12,256 nucleotides of DNA from Larix sibirica (taxonomy: Eukaryota; Streptophyta; Pinopsida; Pinales; Pinaceae), in NCBI GenBank assembly GCA_004151065.3, contig NWUY0304573315.1, positions 1 through 12,256 of the forward strand, in the 5' to 3' direction. The position numbers and the translations under genes are program-made. Shown here piece by piece: positions 1 through 8,700 of this stretch; the first letter of the stretch is position 1; each line of letters begins with the position of its first letter. The notes beneath the pieces were generated by a model, which worked only from the letters and a program-made list of their open reading frames with translations, made no database searches and had not been told where the DNA came from.

Positions 1-683
1 ACACCCAACTGTCACAACTCTGTGTGCATCAATTTGATGATTCTCATGTCCTTGTGATGTATTTAATGACAACTTTTTGGCAGAACAAAGATACTACATC
101 ATTCAACAAATAAGGTACCACCTTGTTCTTTTAGGACAAATTGTCATAGAAAATAGTTTAACTAAAGGCATGGATGACTTAAAATTTATGGATGACTTTT
201 TGACTACATATTTCTTTCACTTCAGTAGTTTATCCTTCTCTGATTTTATCTTATATGTGTTGAGCAACTTATCTCTCAAAACACCATCATAGGGAATGCA
301 ACTATGCTATTGGTTTGTATGTATATGTTCCAAGTACATTTACTCCTATGTTCATTTTATGTCCATTCATATTTTGTTGCATTAGCTTAGTTTCGACAAA
401 AAATATCTATGTATTGAAAAATTCCCCTTTGCAACATGTTTTGAGGCTTTCTCTTCATTGTAAGTCTCTCTCTTTTCACAATGACACAAAGACTTCCACC
501 ATGCAACATGGCGTTAGCTCTTAAAACTCGAAATGGCCAACACTTTGGCGTATCAAATCCTTAAAATATGTGATGTATCACATAGATCCATGACCTTAGT
601 TAGGTGATGTATCAAAATCTCATAATAGTCATCTCATGTGACACTTGACATATCTCAAAAATCAACCCTTGCAACAAAACCTT
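1..683. other. Unassigned AT-rich sequence
   Basis: I see no gene here. Short stop-free stretches occur on the plus strand (for example 77-292 and 315-524), but their translations are low in information, rich in Phe, Leu and Ser, and match no family I know. The minus strand was also read and gave nothing. The last part (about 540-640) repeats the words 'gatgtatca' and 'ctcat' but forms no clear array. Confidence 0.5.
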
Positions 684-974
684 AAAAATCCTTCCCTAAA
701 TGATGAACTCTTACAACACCATTATTTGGTCAAAACTCTTACAACACCAATATTTATAAAACTCAATCCCCTTTTTGTAGCACAGCTTGTCTGGATCTTA
801 ACCATAGATTATGGATTTTCCTTGTGCCATCTAGCCTTATCAAGGAAAAACCATTAAGGAAGAAGTCTACAAGTTTAATGGCATCCTTGTGCCAATAGTT
901 GGAAAAAATCCTTCCCTAAATGATGAACTCTTACAACACCATTATTTGATCAAAACTCTTACAACAACAATATG
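684..974. repeat. Degenerate 220-bp duplication inside the 450-bp repeat
   Basis: The stretch starting at 684 (aaaaatccttccctaaatg, then an 'actcttacaacacc' block) recurs 220 bp later at 904, nearly base for base for about 70 bp. A second shared block follows in both units: 'ggattttccttgtgcca' occurs at about 814 and again at about 1017, each followed by a 'cttata/cttatc' word. The region is therefore two diverged units of about 200-220 bp. Only the part from 738 on is present in the second large copy downstream, so the first 54 bp of unit 1 are private to this copy. No coding function is evident. Confidence 0.75.
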
Positions 975-1187
975 TTATACTTCTCCTTCAAAACTCTTAA
1001 AACTCAATCCCATGGATTTTGGATTTTCCTTGTGCCAGCTAACCTTATACTTCTCTCCTTAGTCACCTGCTCGTTTTACAATTCCTCAAAATCATGCTCT
1101 GGATGCCCTACCAATGTCATAAACATGTCAGACAAGGTGGCAATGTCTCAATGGATATGCCATGAATTCTCAATTGGTAGTTGTAGC
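738..1187. repeat. 450-bp dispersed direct repeat, copy A
   Basis: This block matches 2268-2718 in the same orientation at an offset of about 1530 bp, with scattered substitutions and very few indels. Similarity begins at 'cttacaacaccaatattt' and ends at 'attggtagttg.agc'. Neither copy has TG...CA ends, a primer site or a visible target duplication, so it cannot be called an LTR. On the minus strand both copies share a partly open frame (a 'GHPEH' word is present in each), but I do not recognise a protein. It could be part of a larger uncharacterised repeat family or a duplicated non-coding segment. Confidence 0.85.
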
Positions 1188-2267
1188 ATGATTATAATAA
1201 AATTATATAGGGTAGATTAGATCTAGTCAACAATGAACAATACTCTAGTGCATGATTCTCCATCACAATATCAACCATTAGGGCACCTGGAGGATAAGAC
1301 ATTGTCACCTCTTCTCGCTGCATCTTTGAAACATTGCTATTAATCCTACCACCAAGATACATATTTTTTATTTTCTGATACACATTAATATTTAGACCTC
1401 ATATTTCCTTGGATGCCCTTTATATCGTTATCCCACATTGATTATGGGGATGCCTAAACTTTTTTTATATACATGTGTGTTTCTTTGTTATATCAACGCA
1501 TTGTGCACATTATATACCACCGTGGGCATGTGGTGAGGTCTCTCAACATTGGATTTGGTCATGAGTTGAGACTGAATATGGTGGAGTTGCAAAGAAATAT
1601 AAATATTGGGCTCAATAAAAACCTCGCTCTTTATTTTTTATGATTGAAAGAAACACAATTTTACATGTCTCATGAATGGTTATCAATTTCAACTAATTCT
1701 CTTGTTGTAAGCATATTTCTTGTATTGATCACCAACATATTTCAAGGATTCCTTAATTCTCCAAAATTTGACTTCATATGGACAAGATATGGATCATGTT
1801 TGGTGATGTCTATGGTTTCTTAATGTTAGGTTTTTTTGTAGGCTCAAGGTTCCATCCATGATGGATCCAAGTCCGCAACTCATCAACTACTAAGATGACA
1901 CATTTTCAAAGGATCAAACTTTCATGTCGTTTTTTAATGTGATTCCTCCATCTTGAAGGGGATTCCAGAGGGGATTTAACATTGACTTTGCAAGGTTATT
2001 TTTGGATGTCCAATTCATATATACCATGGTTAGAACAACTAGTGCACTTAATCAACATGTGGATCCCACTACACATTAAACCAAATGTTTTCTCAAACTA
2101 ATCACGTAGTGCAGACTTATGTGAATGGATCCAAGATCACTTCATCAATCTAAGCCACCAAACATGTTTCATATAGATTTCCTAGGGAATTATTACCAAA
2201 TTCACCCATGCACTTCATCAATTCCAATTCACTCACTTTCGTATCATTCATGGTCCATTTCAATATT
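1188..2267. other. Spacer between repeat copies, no gene seen
   Basis: No gene is recognised. The minus strand is open for 63 codons at 1192-1383, but the translation matches no family I know and abuts the repeat. The word 'ttatcccacattga' at 1428-1441 is followed by TATA-like AT-rich sequence. A similar 'attatcccacattga' stands at 6131-6145, also upstream of a TATA-like element, which may mark remnants of plant LTR or promoter sequence; this is weak. The rest is AT-rich without structure. Confidence 0.45.
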
Positions 2268-2718
2268 CTTACAACACCAATATTTTATAAAACTCAATCC
2301 CCTTTTTGTAGCCCACCTTGTCTGGATCTTAACCATAGATTTTGGCTTTTCCTTGTTCCAGCTATCCTTATCAAGGAAAAACCATTAAGGAAGAAGTCTA
2401 CAAGTTTAATGACATCCTTGTGCCAGCAGTTGGAAAAAATCCTTCCCTAAATGATGAACTCTTACAACACCATTATTTTATCAAAACTCTTACAACAACA
2501 ATATGTTATACTTCTCCTTCAAAACTCTTAAAAATCCATCCCACAGATTCTGGCTTTTCCTTGTTCCAGCTAGCCTTATACTTCTCTCCTTAGTCACCTG
2601 CTCATTTTACAACTCCTCAACATAATGCTCTGGATGCCCTGCCATTGTCATAAACATGTAAGACAAGGTGCCAATGTCTCAATGGCTATGCCATGTATTC
2701 TCGATTGGTAGTTGGAGC
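2268..2718. repeat. 450-bp dispersed direct repeat, copy B
   Basis: This is the partner of 738-1187, in the same orientation. It carries the same ordered blocks: 'cttacaacaccaatattt', 'aaggaaaaaccattaagg', 'aatccttccctaaatgatg', 'cttctctccttagtcacc' and the terminal 'attggtagttggagc'. It lacks the extra leading half-unit found in front of copy A. Left and right flanks differ from those of copy A. The plus-strand open frames here (2125-2388, 2208-2450 and 2342-2593) overlap each other and the repeat and show no sign of being genes. Confidence 0.85.
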
Positions 2719-3910
2719 CCAGGGCACTTGAAAACCTCGAGAATATTTCTTCCTTGGTACAAACTTAAATTATGCCTTGAATGCACTATTGTAATTATTT
2801 GTTTAACTTGTATGGTGTGACCTTAGCAAAAAAACTCCCCTCCAACTAACATTTGAGTTTACCAAAGGCGTAACCCTTGTTCAATGTATTTACATATCTA
2901 TAGGTTGGATAACACAAATGAATTGATTAAAAGTTAGAACACATTTTTTTATTATAATAAAATATTGAATTTGTACAAAAAGATTCAATGTAATGAGTTT
3001 TGAATTTTTGGTATTCCCATGGTATGTTTCCACCATTGGATTTATTGCACACTCCTTCAACAAGTTTGGGCTATGTTTGCATCATCCTAGCCACTGTAAA
3101 ATCCAAGAACAACAACCTGGGAACTCTAACAGTGATTAGGAGGGTCATAAAGATCAGGTTTGGTTACTAGTAGTCACCTACAATAGTACAACAACAACAA
3201 TAACAACCCTATGGAAAAAACTATGAATCCTGGTCACACTCAAGTAAATTTGAGCATCCGTTTGAGGAAAAATCAACAGTAAGCAACTACCAATAATTGT
3301 TGCAACAAGTTTGTGGAGTTTACTTGGAAAATATAAAGGTGCTGATACAACATTTCCAAGTAATCTGGGCATGTCTTTGCATGAAAACACTGTGAAAATG
3401 CATGGTTCTCAAGTCTGGCAACTTCATATACTATTCTCTAGGAAGTAGTAGCACAAAGACGACCCCTCTTGCTTCCATCTGCTGGTTTAATTCCAATGGT
3501 ATTTTTTTTTCTGGTGTTTGCATATCATCCGTGGAAGAACATATATAAGAATATTTGAAAAACGTTTACGCTGTAGAGTGGGTCAATTCACGAGGAATTT
3601 ACAATGACTTTGAGGAGGAGATTGAATAGAAGGAACATGTTGTATCATTACTCTAGATGTTTGGGATCCTCCTACCAAACTAAAAGGATCCCACCATTTT
3701 GTAATCTTATGTACATTTCCCATTGATCTAATATAAATGGATCCTTTTATTTAGCAGAATAAATATGTTTTCTATTGTACACCCAAAATGTGTCTCCATA
3801 TTTTTGAAGAATAGTTTACCTCTCTTTAGTAGTGATGGTTTACTTACGAGGTTTTAAGATTACATTTACACAAGAATTGTCAACAACATTTTCATGTTCA
3901 TGCTTAGTCA
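2719..3910. other. Unassigned AT-rich sequence with a short CAA microsatellite
   Basis: No gene is recognised on either strand. At 3187-3208 there is a short, slightly imperfect (CAA)n microsatellite, which explains the run of Val at the end of a minus-strand open frame (3178-3390). A T10-like run lies near 3500-3509. A short plus-strand stretch near 3560-3630 is stop-free and rich in acidic residues but is too brief to assign. Confidence 0.45.
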
Positions 3911-4723
3911 TTGGTCAATATTAACAAGAGATCATTGGTCAATTTTTTCTTGCATAATCAAGTTGCAGAGGTATTTGTTGCAATTGCTATTGAAATATAT
4001 TCTTGGGTTGACATGGAAGTGACCCTGCTTCAGTGGTATATTCTGTTGCTTTGGAGTTGCAAGTACTTTCATCCTCTGATTTGCAAGATGATTCCTACCC
4101 AATCTCAAACCTTATTGTTTTTCGATGAAGGACATATAGACTAAACCTAGTGGTTATATCATCATTTTGCTATGGATTTAGGCCAATTCAAGTGCATATA
4201 CCCTATAATTGCATTTAATGCAGACTTCTCTGTCTCAACTGAGCATTCGAGTATCATATAGAGCTATGATTCTATGGAAATACTAACCACTGAAGGTCTA
4301 GGATTCCATTAGTTGTTCAGAACATATACCTCAAGTTATATGGATTTTTGTTCCACCATTTATGATTATGCGGTTTGATGCTTGTGAAATTTATAGAGCC
4401 CTATGTTAGTTCTACATCGATGATTCCTACTGAAGGCACTGGGAAACTACATAGCTGAAGAGAATCCGATGTTATTCATCATTGGAGGATCTAGAAGGGA
4501 AAGAGAGGCATGTTGATATAAATAGGTATATGTTTCCTCCAAGAATGCAAGCCCATATCTGTTATATACCTTCCACATCTAGATAGAACAAGGTAAATTT
4601 TAAATTAAAAGGTACACCATAAAAGGGTACAAATGTGCATCATTCCTTATAGTTCCCTCCCGAAGACTCAGTTGAAGAATGGATGAAAACTGAAAAGGAC
4701 AAGTTAGTACACATAATTATCAC
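3911..4723. other. Unassigned; one short open stretch, no gene recognised
   Basis: A plus-strand frame is open for 77 codons at 3911-4144 and continues with several stops to about 4500. Its only start is TTG. The translation contains aromatic- and Leu-rich words but no motif I can place. The minus strand was also examined. On that strand, which is the strand of the neighbouring RPS15a relic, an acceptor-like 'cttgtccttttcag' ends near 4690, where a last RPS15a exon would be expected. The sequence after it does not clearly resemble the C-terminal third of that protein. Confidence 0.4.
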
Positions 4724-5195
4724 TCAATAGTATAGTCGTGGAGTTGCATGGTAGTCTATGACTATTTTTTCTACACAAATATTAAAACAAGGACTGATTA
4801 CTCCACACTTGTTGAGCTTCCCATTCATCTCTATAACAATTTTACTTGCTCCATGATCATAAAATAGCTCCAACTCTCCCATATAGCCTGGCAGGAAATA
4901 GAAACAAGTGACAAATACCAATGCAAGCACTCCCCGACAAACTGCATTTGCACAATTTAACTACTCACAGAATACCATTCTAATCAAAGTCATTAAGAAA
5001 CAATTTGGATTAATCTCTAGTTGCAGTAATCTCTATGATCCTCTTTTTGTTTCCTCCATTGAACTCCATGAGCATAGCCTAAATATTGTAGGTAGAGCCT
5101 CCCTTGTTAAGAACAATGGAAAAAAAACCATACAGGTTCTCTCGAGGAGGCCTCATTATCTGATCAACTTCTTTTTAAAAATTAATGGATTTGAT
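4724..5195 (-). pseudogene. RPS15A: Cytosolic ribosomal protein S15a (uS8) gene fragment, two exon remnants plus intron
   Basis: RPS15a/uS8 is a small-subunit ribosomal protein of about 130 residues that binds the central domain of 18S rRNA. Read on the minus strand, 4887-4763 encodes GELELFYDHG and then [18 protein letters not shown], which aligns collinearly with the middle of the eukaryotic protein (family form [30 protein letters not shown]). Directly upstream lies an acceptor-like pyrimidine tract ending in CCAG (4888-4891). About 211 bp further, 5195-5099 encodes a weaker match to the N-terminal exon (a QIMRPP start and FFSIVLNKG, against QVMIRP and FLIVMQKHG). Joining the two keeps the phase and the exact residue count. 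Defects are a TAA at 5177-5175, GC instead of GT at the intron start (5098-5097), loss of the WTARLLPSRQ region, and TGA at 4726-4724. The start Met and C-terminal third were not found. The intron argues against a processed copy. I am confident of the family and less sure of the outer limits. Confidence 0.8.
4888..5098 (-). other. Probable relic intron of the RPS15a fragment
   Basis: The segment lies between the two RPS15a-like exon remnants on the minus strand. Its 3' end is a good plant acceptor: a T-rich tract followed by CTGCCAG, with the exon resuming at GCTATATGG. Its 5' end begins GC after ...AACAAGGGAG, which is either a minor GC donor or a decayed GT. The split falls after the first base of a Gly codon (phase 1), so the join restores the expected Gly-Tyr pair. 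Plus-strand open frames across this interval are shadows. Confidence 0.6.
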
Positions 5196-5213
5196 ATATT
5201 TCTAGGGTTATAG

Positions 5214-6683
5214 CTGTTGGGATGCACCAAACTGGGCTACATCCTCATGGAAAGGATTGCCTTGTCAAAGGTGCATGTTGTCATATCTACTCTAGGATCT
5301 CACTACCTCAAGAATATGGATGGTTTCTTTAATGTATCTAGAGGTGCACATCCGTTTGGATGGTACAAACTATGGAATATGAACCATTATGAGGAACCCC
5401 TATTTTATTTTATATTGTAAAACATAAAAGCCAGTAAAATATGATGTGAACAAAATCTAGTGACTGCCCCGTAAGAAAATCTAGAGTAAAATTGTTTACT
5501 ATAGTGTTGGACTAAGGAAGGACAAAAAAGAGTGGCCTGCAAATTAGGAATAACATGTTTCCTATTACAATACGCCATGTGGGACCCTAGGGATTGAAAT
5601 TACTACTTGGAAATAAAGCTAGTCTCAAGGAAAGATCAATATGTAGCATAGATATTTCTTTTAACTGGAAGAACCCAGGTATCGTTAAAATAGAAACTAG
5701 TTCATGTGTTTGGGGAAAGTAAATACAACCATATAGTTTGGGGAAAGGACATACAATTTACAATAAAAACACAAATCAAGATGAAAAGCATAAGCTCATG
5801 GAATGCCCAACTTATACTAGAATAACTACACAATATCCAACAAGTTATTCACTACAATGATTGTTGACAATAGATACTAGTATAAGTAATATATTCCATA
5901 TTACTTCCATGATCAGAAGGATTGAGTAAAGAAAGAGGTATCCTAAGGAAACAAGGTTCAGTGATTGAACTGCTCAATTGAAGGCTCAAATCTAGTCTCC
6001 ATCAGTTAACAGTGAGAAGAAATGCACAAGATTGCATTAATTGTTGAGAATTCTAAATTTGTGACAAAAGCCTAAAAATACTATGGAAAGTGGGTTTTTG
6101 AGCAAAAATAATCAAAAATCAAGAAAAGGTATTATCCCACATTGAAAGTGGAAACTTGGATTCCCATTTCCCAATACTATAAAACAAAGGCATTTGGGGC
6201 ATGGTAAGTAGATAGAAAGTGAGAGTAAAGGCATGCTGGAGAGATTTCAAGGTTGGAAAGCTCATCTTCATCAAAGGCAAGGATGGAGAAGGATAGCTCA
6301 AAGCAAGGGAGGATGGATGCATCTCAAGCAAGGTTGTAAGTAAGTCTATTTTCTCCTTTGATATTATATGAAACAATTCAATTTTCCTTCCATTCATGAG
6401 TTTAATTTTTTTCTCTCCAAGTTTAGTTTGAATTCATAATGGTTAAAGATATTAGGAAACGTTAGATAATTGTTCATTTCTAACATTGAACTTCACCTAA
6501 TTCATAGTAATATAGTCAATTAAGTGTAGACACATCCCTACCTTAAATGCTATTATCAAAATCCCCACACAATTAAATCAAACAAGTTTCTAGAGATAGA
6601 AAAATAAATAAATGAAGAGTTGTCATTTGTGGCAATTTTTATCTTTCTCAAGATAGATTTTTTAATACTTTTGTTATTAGGTG
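5214..6683. other. Unassigned AT-rich sequence between gene relic and LTR element
   Basis: No gene is recognised. A plus-strand frame (5217-5420) and a minus-strand frame (6119-6397, 92 codons) are open but match nothing I know. Around 6131-6190 the order 'attatcccacattga' then 'ctataaaac' (TATA-like, about 6177-6185) looks like a plant LTR or promoter edge, but no partner copy is present in the window. I see no target-site sequence that pairs with the right end of the downstream LTR element. Confidence 0.45.
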
Positions 6684-7126
6684 TGGTTAGAGCATATTTA
6701 CCCTCAACATAGCATCAATCTCTCATGTATGAGTTGTGCATGCATTAAATCCTTGCTTTTATGTAACTAAACTGCCACTTGTCCACTTAGGTCAGTTATG
6801 AGCTACTTAACTCGGCTCTAAGAGATTGCACGGCTAACTGAGGTCATATGAGCTCTAGTTAAGCACAACTAGGTATTCAAGCATTAGTGAGCAATTCAAA
6901 TTGTTTTCTTTAGTAATTTGAATTTTCTATATGTGTAACTTTGATGAAGCATTATTATTGCATTCCATCACATTCAAATACACATTGCATTGGAACTCTC
7001 ATCTCTAATGAGCTATTATAACTATTCTTTGATGGATCAATAAAGAGTATGTTACTCTATCTCTTGTGTCTATTATTTTGTGTTTTGTTTCTTCACTAGA
7101 TTTTAGATCTTGGAAAACATATCACA
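6684..7126 (+). repeat. 5' LTR (443 bp)
   Basis: It begins TGGTTAGAGCATATTTACC, one base longer than the TGTTAGAGC start of its partner, and ends ATCACA. An AATAAA polyadenylation-type signal stands at 7039-7044; the 3' copy has AATAGA at the same place. The inverted pair CTCAT..ATGAG occurs twice, at 6722-6733 (2-nt loop) and 6998-7012 (5-nt loop). Both are kept in the other LTR. No long open frame is present, as expected for an LTR. Confidence 0.9.
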
Positions 7127-7143
7127 TGGTATCAAAGTCATGG
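7127..7143 (+). other. Primer-binding site (initiator Met-tRNA type)
   Basis: TGGTATCAAAGTCATGG follows the 5' LTR with no gap. Plant copia elements carry TGGTATCAGAGCC-type sites complementary to the 3' end of initiator Met-tRNA; this one differs at a few positions. It fixes the element's orientation as plus strand. Confidence 0.88.
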
Positions 7144-7677
7144 AAGCTCTAGGGAGAAGCATGCAATCAAGGAGCACTAAGATCTGGATTCTAGATACTG
7201 GTTGACCGCACTTATCTCATCAAATCCATGAATGTGAGAACATAGCTAACTTTGAAGAGGTGCCATGACCTGTGCAGAAAAATTCAGAATGCCTAAGATA
7301 TCTCATTGAAAATATCTTTCTAAGATATAAAATGGGTTTTTTGTGGAATTCAATTTCACTTCACATTTGGGATACATGATCAAATGAATCTTAGAGGTAT
7401 TTATGACAATGCGCCTATGCGTACCCTCAATTTTGGTAAGATTTTTCTCACTCCACTAGCTAATATAGATCAAATTTCTTACATCGTTTAAAAAAAATTC
7501 CATCAGCTCAAATGGGTCTTCGACGAAATTCGATTTCATTACCTATAGATGGAGTTATGATTGAATTTGCAGCAAGAGGTCTATTGGCCCAAAAAAAAAA
7601 ATTGAGCTTTGTTTTGCAGCAACAATGGATTTTTCAAATTGGGCTTTTGTTCATATTGAGGCCAAGGAATTTTTTCA
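7140..7677 (+). pseudogene. Decayed 5' internal region, possible gag/protease-like remnants
   Basis: An ATG at 7140, overlapping the primer site, opens 21 codons that end IWILDTG before a TGA at 7203-7205. LDTG in such a context resembles the aspartic-protease motif of copia elements (W.LDSGAS.H), but the position directly after the primer site is wrong for it unless gag was deleted, so this may be chance. Further on, broken frames contain words such as TLNFGKIFLTPLANIDQISYIV-like text (7415-7490, read in two parts) and two similar words at about 7330 and 7510 (aaatgggt..t followed by a ttcgatttca-like block). At 7625 a frame starting ATG (MDFSNWAFVHIEAKEFFQW) runs to about 7690 and seems to be joined by a frameshift to the next reading frame. 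I cannot name this protein. Confidence 0.4.
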
Positions 7678-8700
7678 ATGGAAAACAAAGACATCATCAT
7701 CTCCAATATTTACAATCTCAATCAAAACCTTGTCAAGGAAGTTAACAAACTTTGAGATGATTTAGCTTCTTCACAAGAGGAGCTCAAGATTGCTTTTTGA
7801 AAAGTATATGCAATTGTGGTTTCAGGAAAGGAGCTACAAGATGAAATTTCTTAGTAGAAAACCCGCTATGATGAGATGGAGTAAAAATAAAATCTTCGCA
7901 TTGAACATCTCTTTGCCAAATTAAATGAGAAAGAATATACTATTTCTAGCTTGAGATAATGTATCTCTTCCTATATAGTTTGGTTAAGTTCCCATAACAT
8001 ACGTGAATCTGCTACAGATAATGATTTTGCATCATCCATTGTTGATGGCACTTCTAATAATGAGAGTGTTGATGAAGAGGGAGAAACTATCGATGATTCT
8101 ACCCCTTCCATTTATGATGAGGAATTTTCTTCCTCCAATAATAATAAGGAGGATTCTTCCTTCTCCTCTTTTGATTCTGAAAATGCAAGTGATAATTCAA
8201 GATCTACTATTGACTCTCTAGATTCTATATTTGTTGCTACAAATTCTTCTTCTAAAGAGGAAGGCATTAAAAATATTACTACAACACATGCACTTACTGC
8301 CATTCATAAGCCTACAACACCTTCCTTTAAGGTGCATACTTGTGGCTAAACTGGTGGTGGGCTTGGTAAGAATGGACAAGGGATCACAAATATCATTTAT
8401 TCCGTGATGAGAATAACCAAATCTGAATTAGAGTTTAATGGGGATACATCAACATTATCAAGTTGTCTTGATTCCTCTACTGAACATATTCATTTTATTC
8501 CAACACTAGAGATCATCACATCAAATGACTCTTCTACTTATGAGTTGTAGGATCCATCTCCTACACCACATATTGATACAAATTTGGAGCCTACTTAACC
8601 ACATTCAGCATCGGATTCAGAGTTATCAGAATTTCCAACATCAAATATTTTGGCAACATTACTCTATTCAACATCATCTTCAGGGTCTACATCTTCCACA
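7678..8700 (+). pseudogene. Decayed internal ORF: heptad-like stretch, acidic Ser-rich stretch, G-patch
   Basis: One frame (codons starting at positions 1 mod 3) stays coding-like for about 341 codons. Order: a charged, heptad-like Leu/Lys/Glu/Asp segment (about 7711-7960, words NLVKEVNKL and EELKIAF), probably a coiled coil; a low-complexity Asp/Glu/Ser/Asn stretch (about 8010-8260); then GGGLGKNGQGIT at 8353-8388, the core of a G-patch, followed by VMRITKSELEF-like text where the family has a second Gly pair. G-patch domains bind RNA or RNA helicases and also occur in some retroelement polyproteins. In-frame stops are at 7753, 7798, 7852, 7855, 7882, 7888, 7957, 8347, 8548 and 8596. The stretch 7960-8346 is open for 129 codons but has no ATG. 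Function in the element is inferred only: an RNA-binding, gag-like protein or captured host coding sequence. Confidence 0.65.

Noticed and set aside
1188-1290. Insertion in copy A, because 'gggcacctgga' at 1280 resembles 'gggcacttgaa' just after copy B
   Set aside because: Only about ten bases are similar and nothing beyond aligns, so chance is likely.
738-2718. The 450-bp repeat pair as LTRs of a second retrotransposon
   Set aside because: The ends are not TG...CA, there is no primer-binding site after copy A and no polypurine tract before copy B, and the spacer has no retroelement motif.
4908-5213. 101-codon plus-strand open frame, with coding-looking continuation upstream to 4662
   Set aside because: It begins with GTG and is antisense to the RPS15a relic; the minus-strand match explains the apparent order in the plus-strand frame.
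5217-5420. 67-codon plus-strand open frame
   Set aside because: No ATG-supported homologue is recognised, and its left edge abuts the antisense gene relic; the length is within chance in this composition.
6119-6397. 92-codon minus-strand open frame
   Set aside because: There is no recognisable domain, and the plus strand there carries TATA-like, promoter- or LTR-like sequence.
8003-8303. Open frames on both strands over the acidic Ser-rich stretch (8003-8221 plus, 8112-8303 minus)
   Set aside because: They are shadows of the low-complexity G-patch frame; repeated GAT, TCT and AAT codons leave other phases open by composition.
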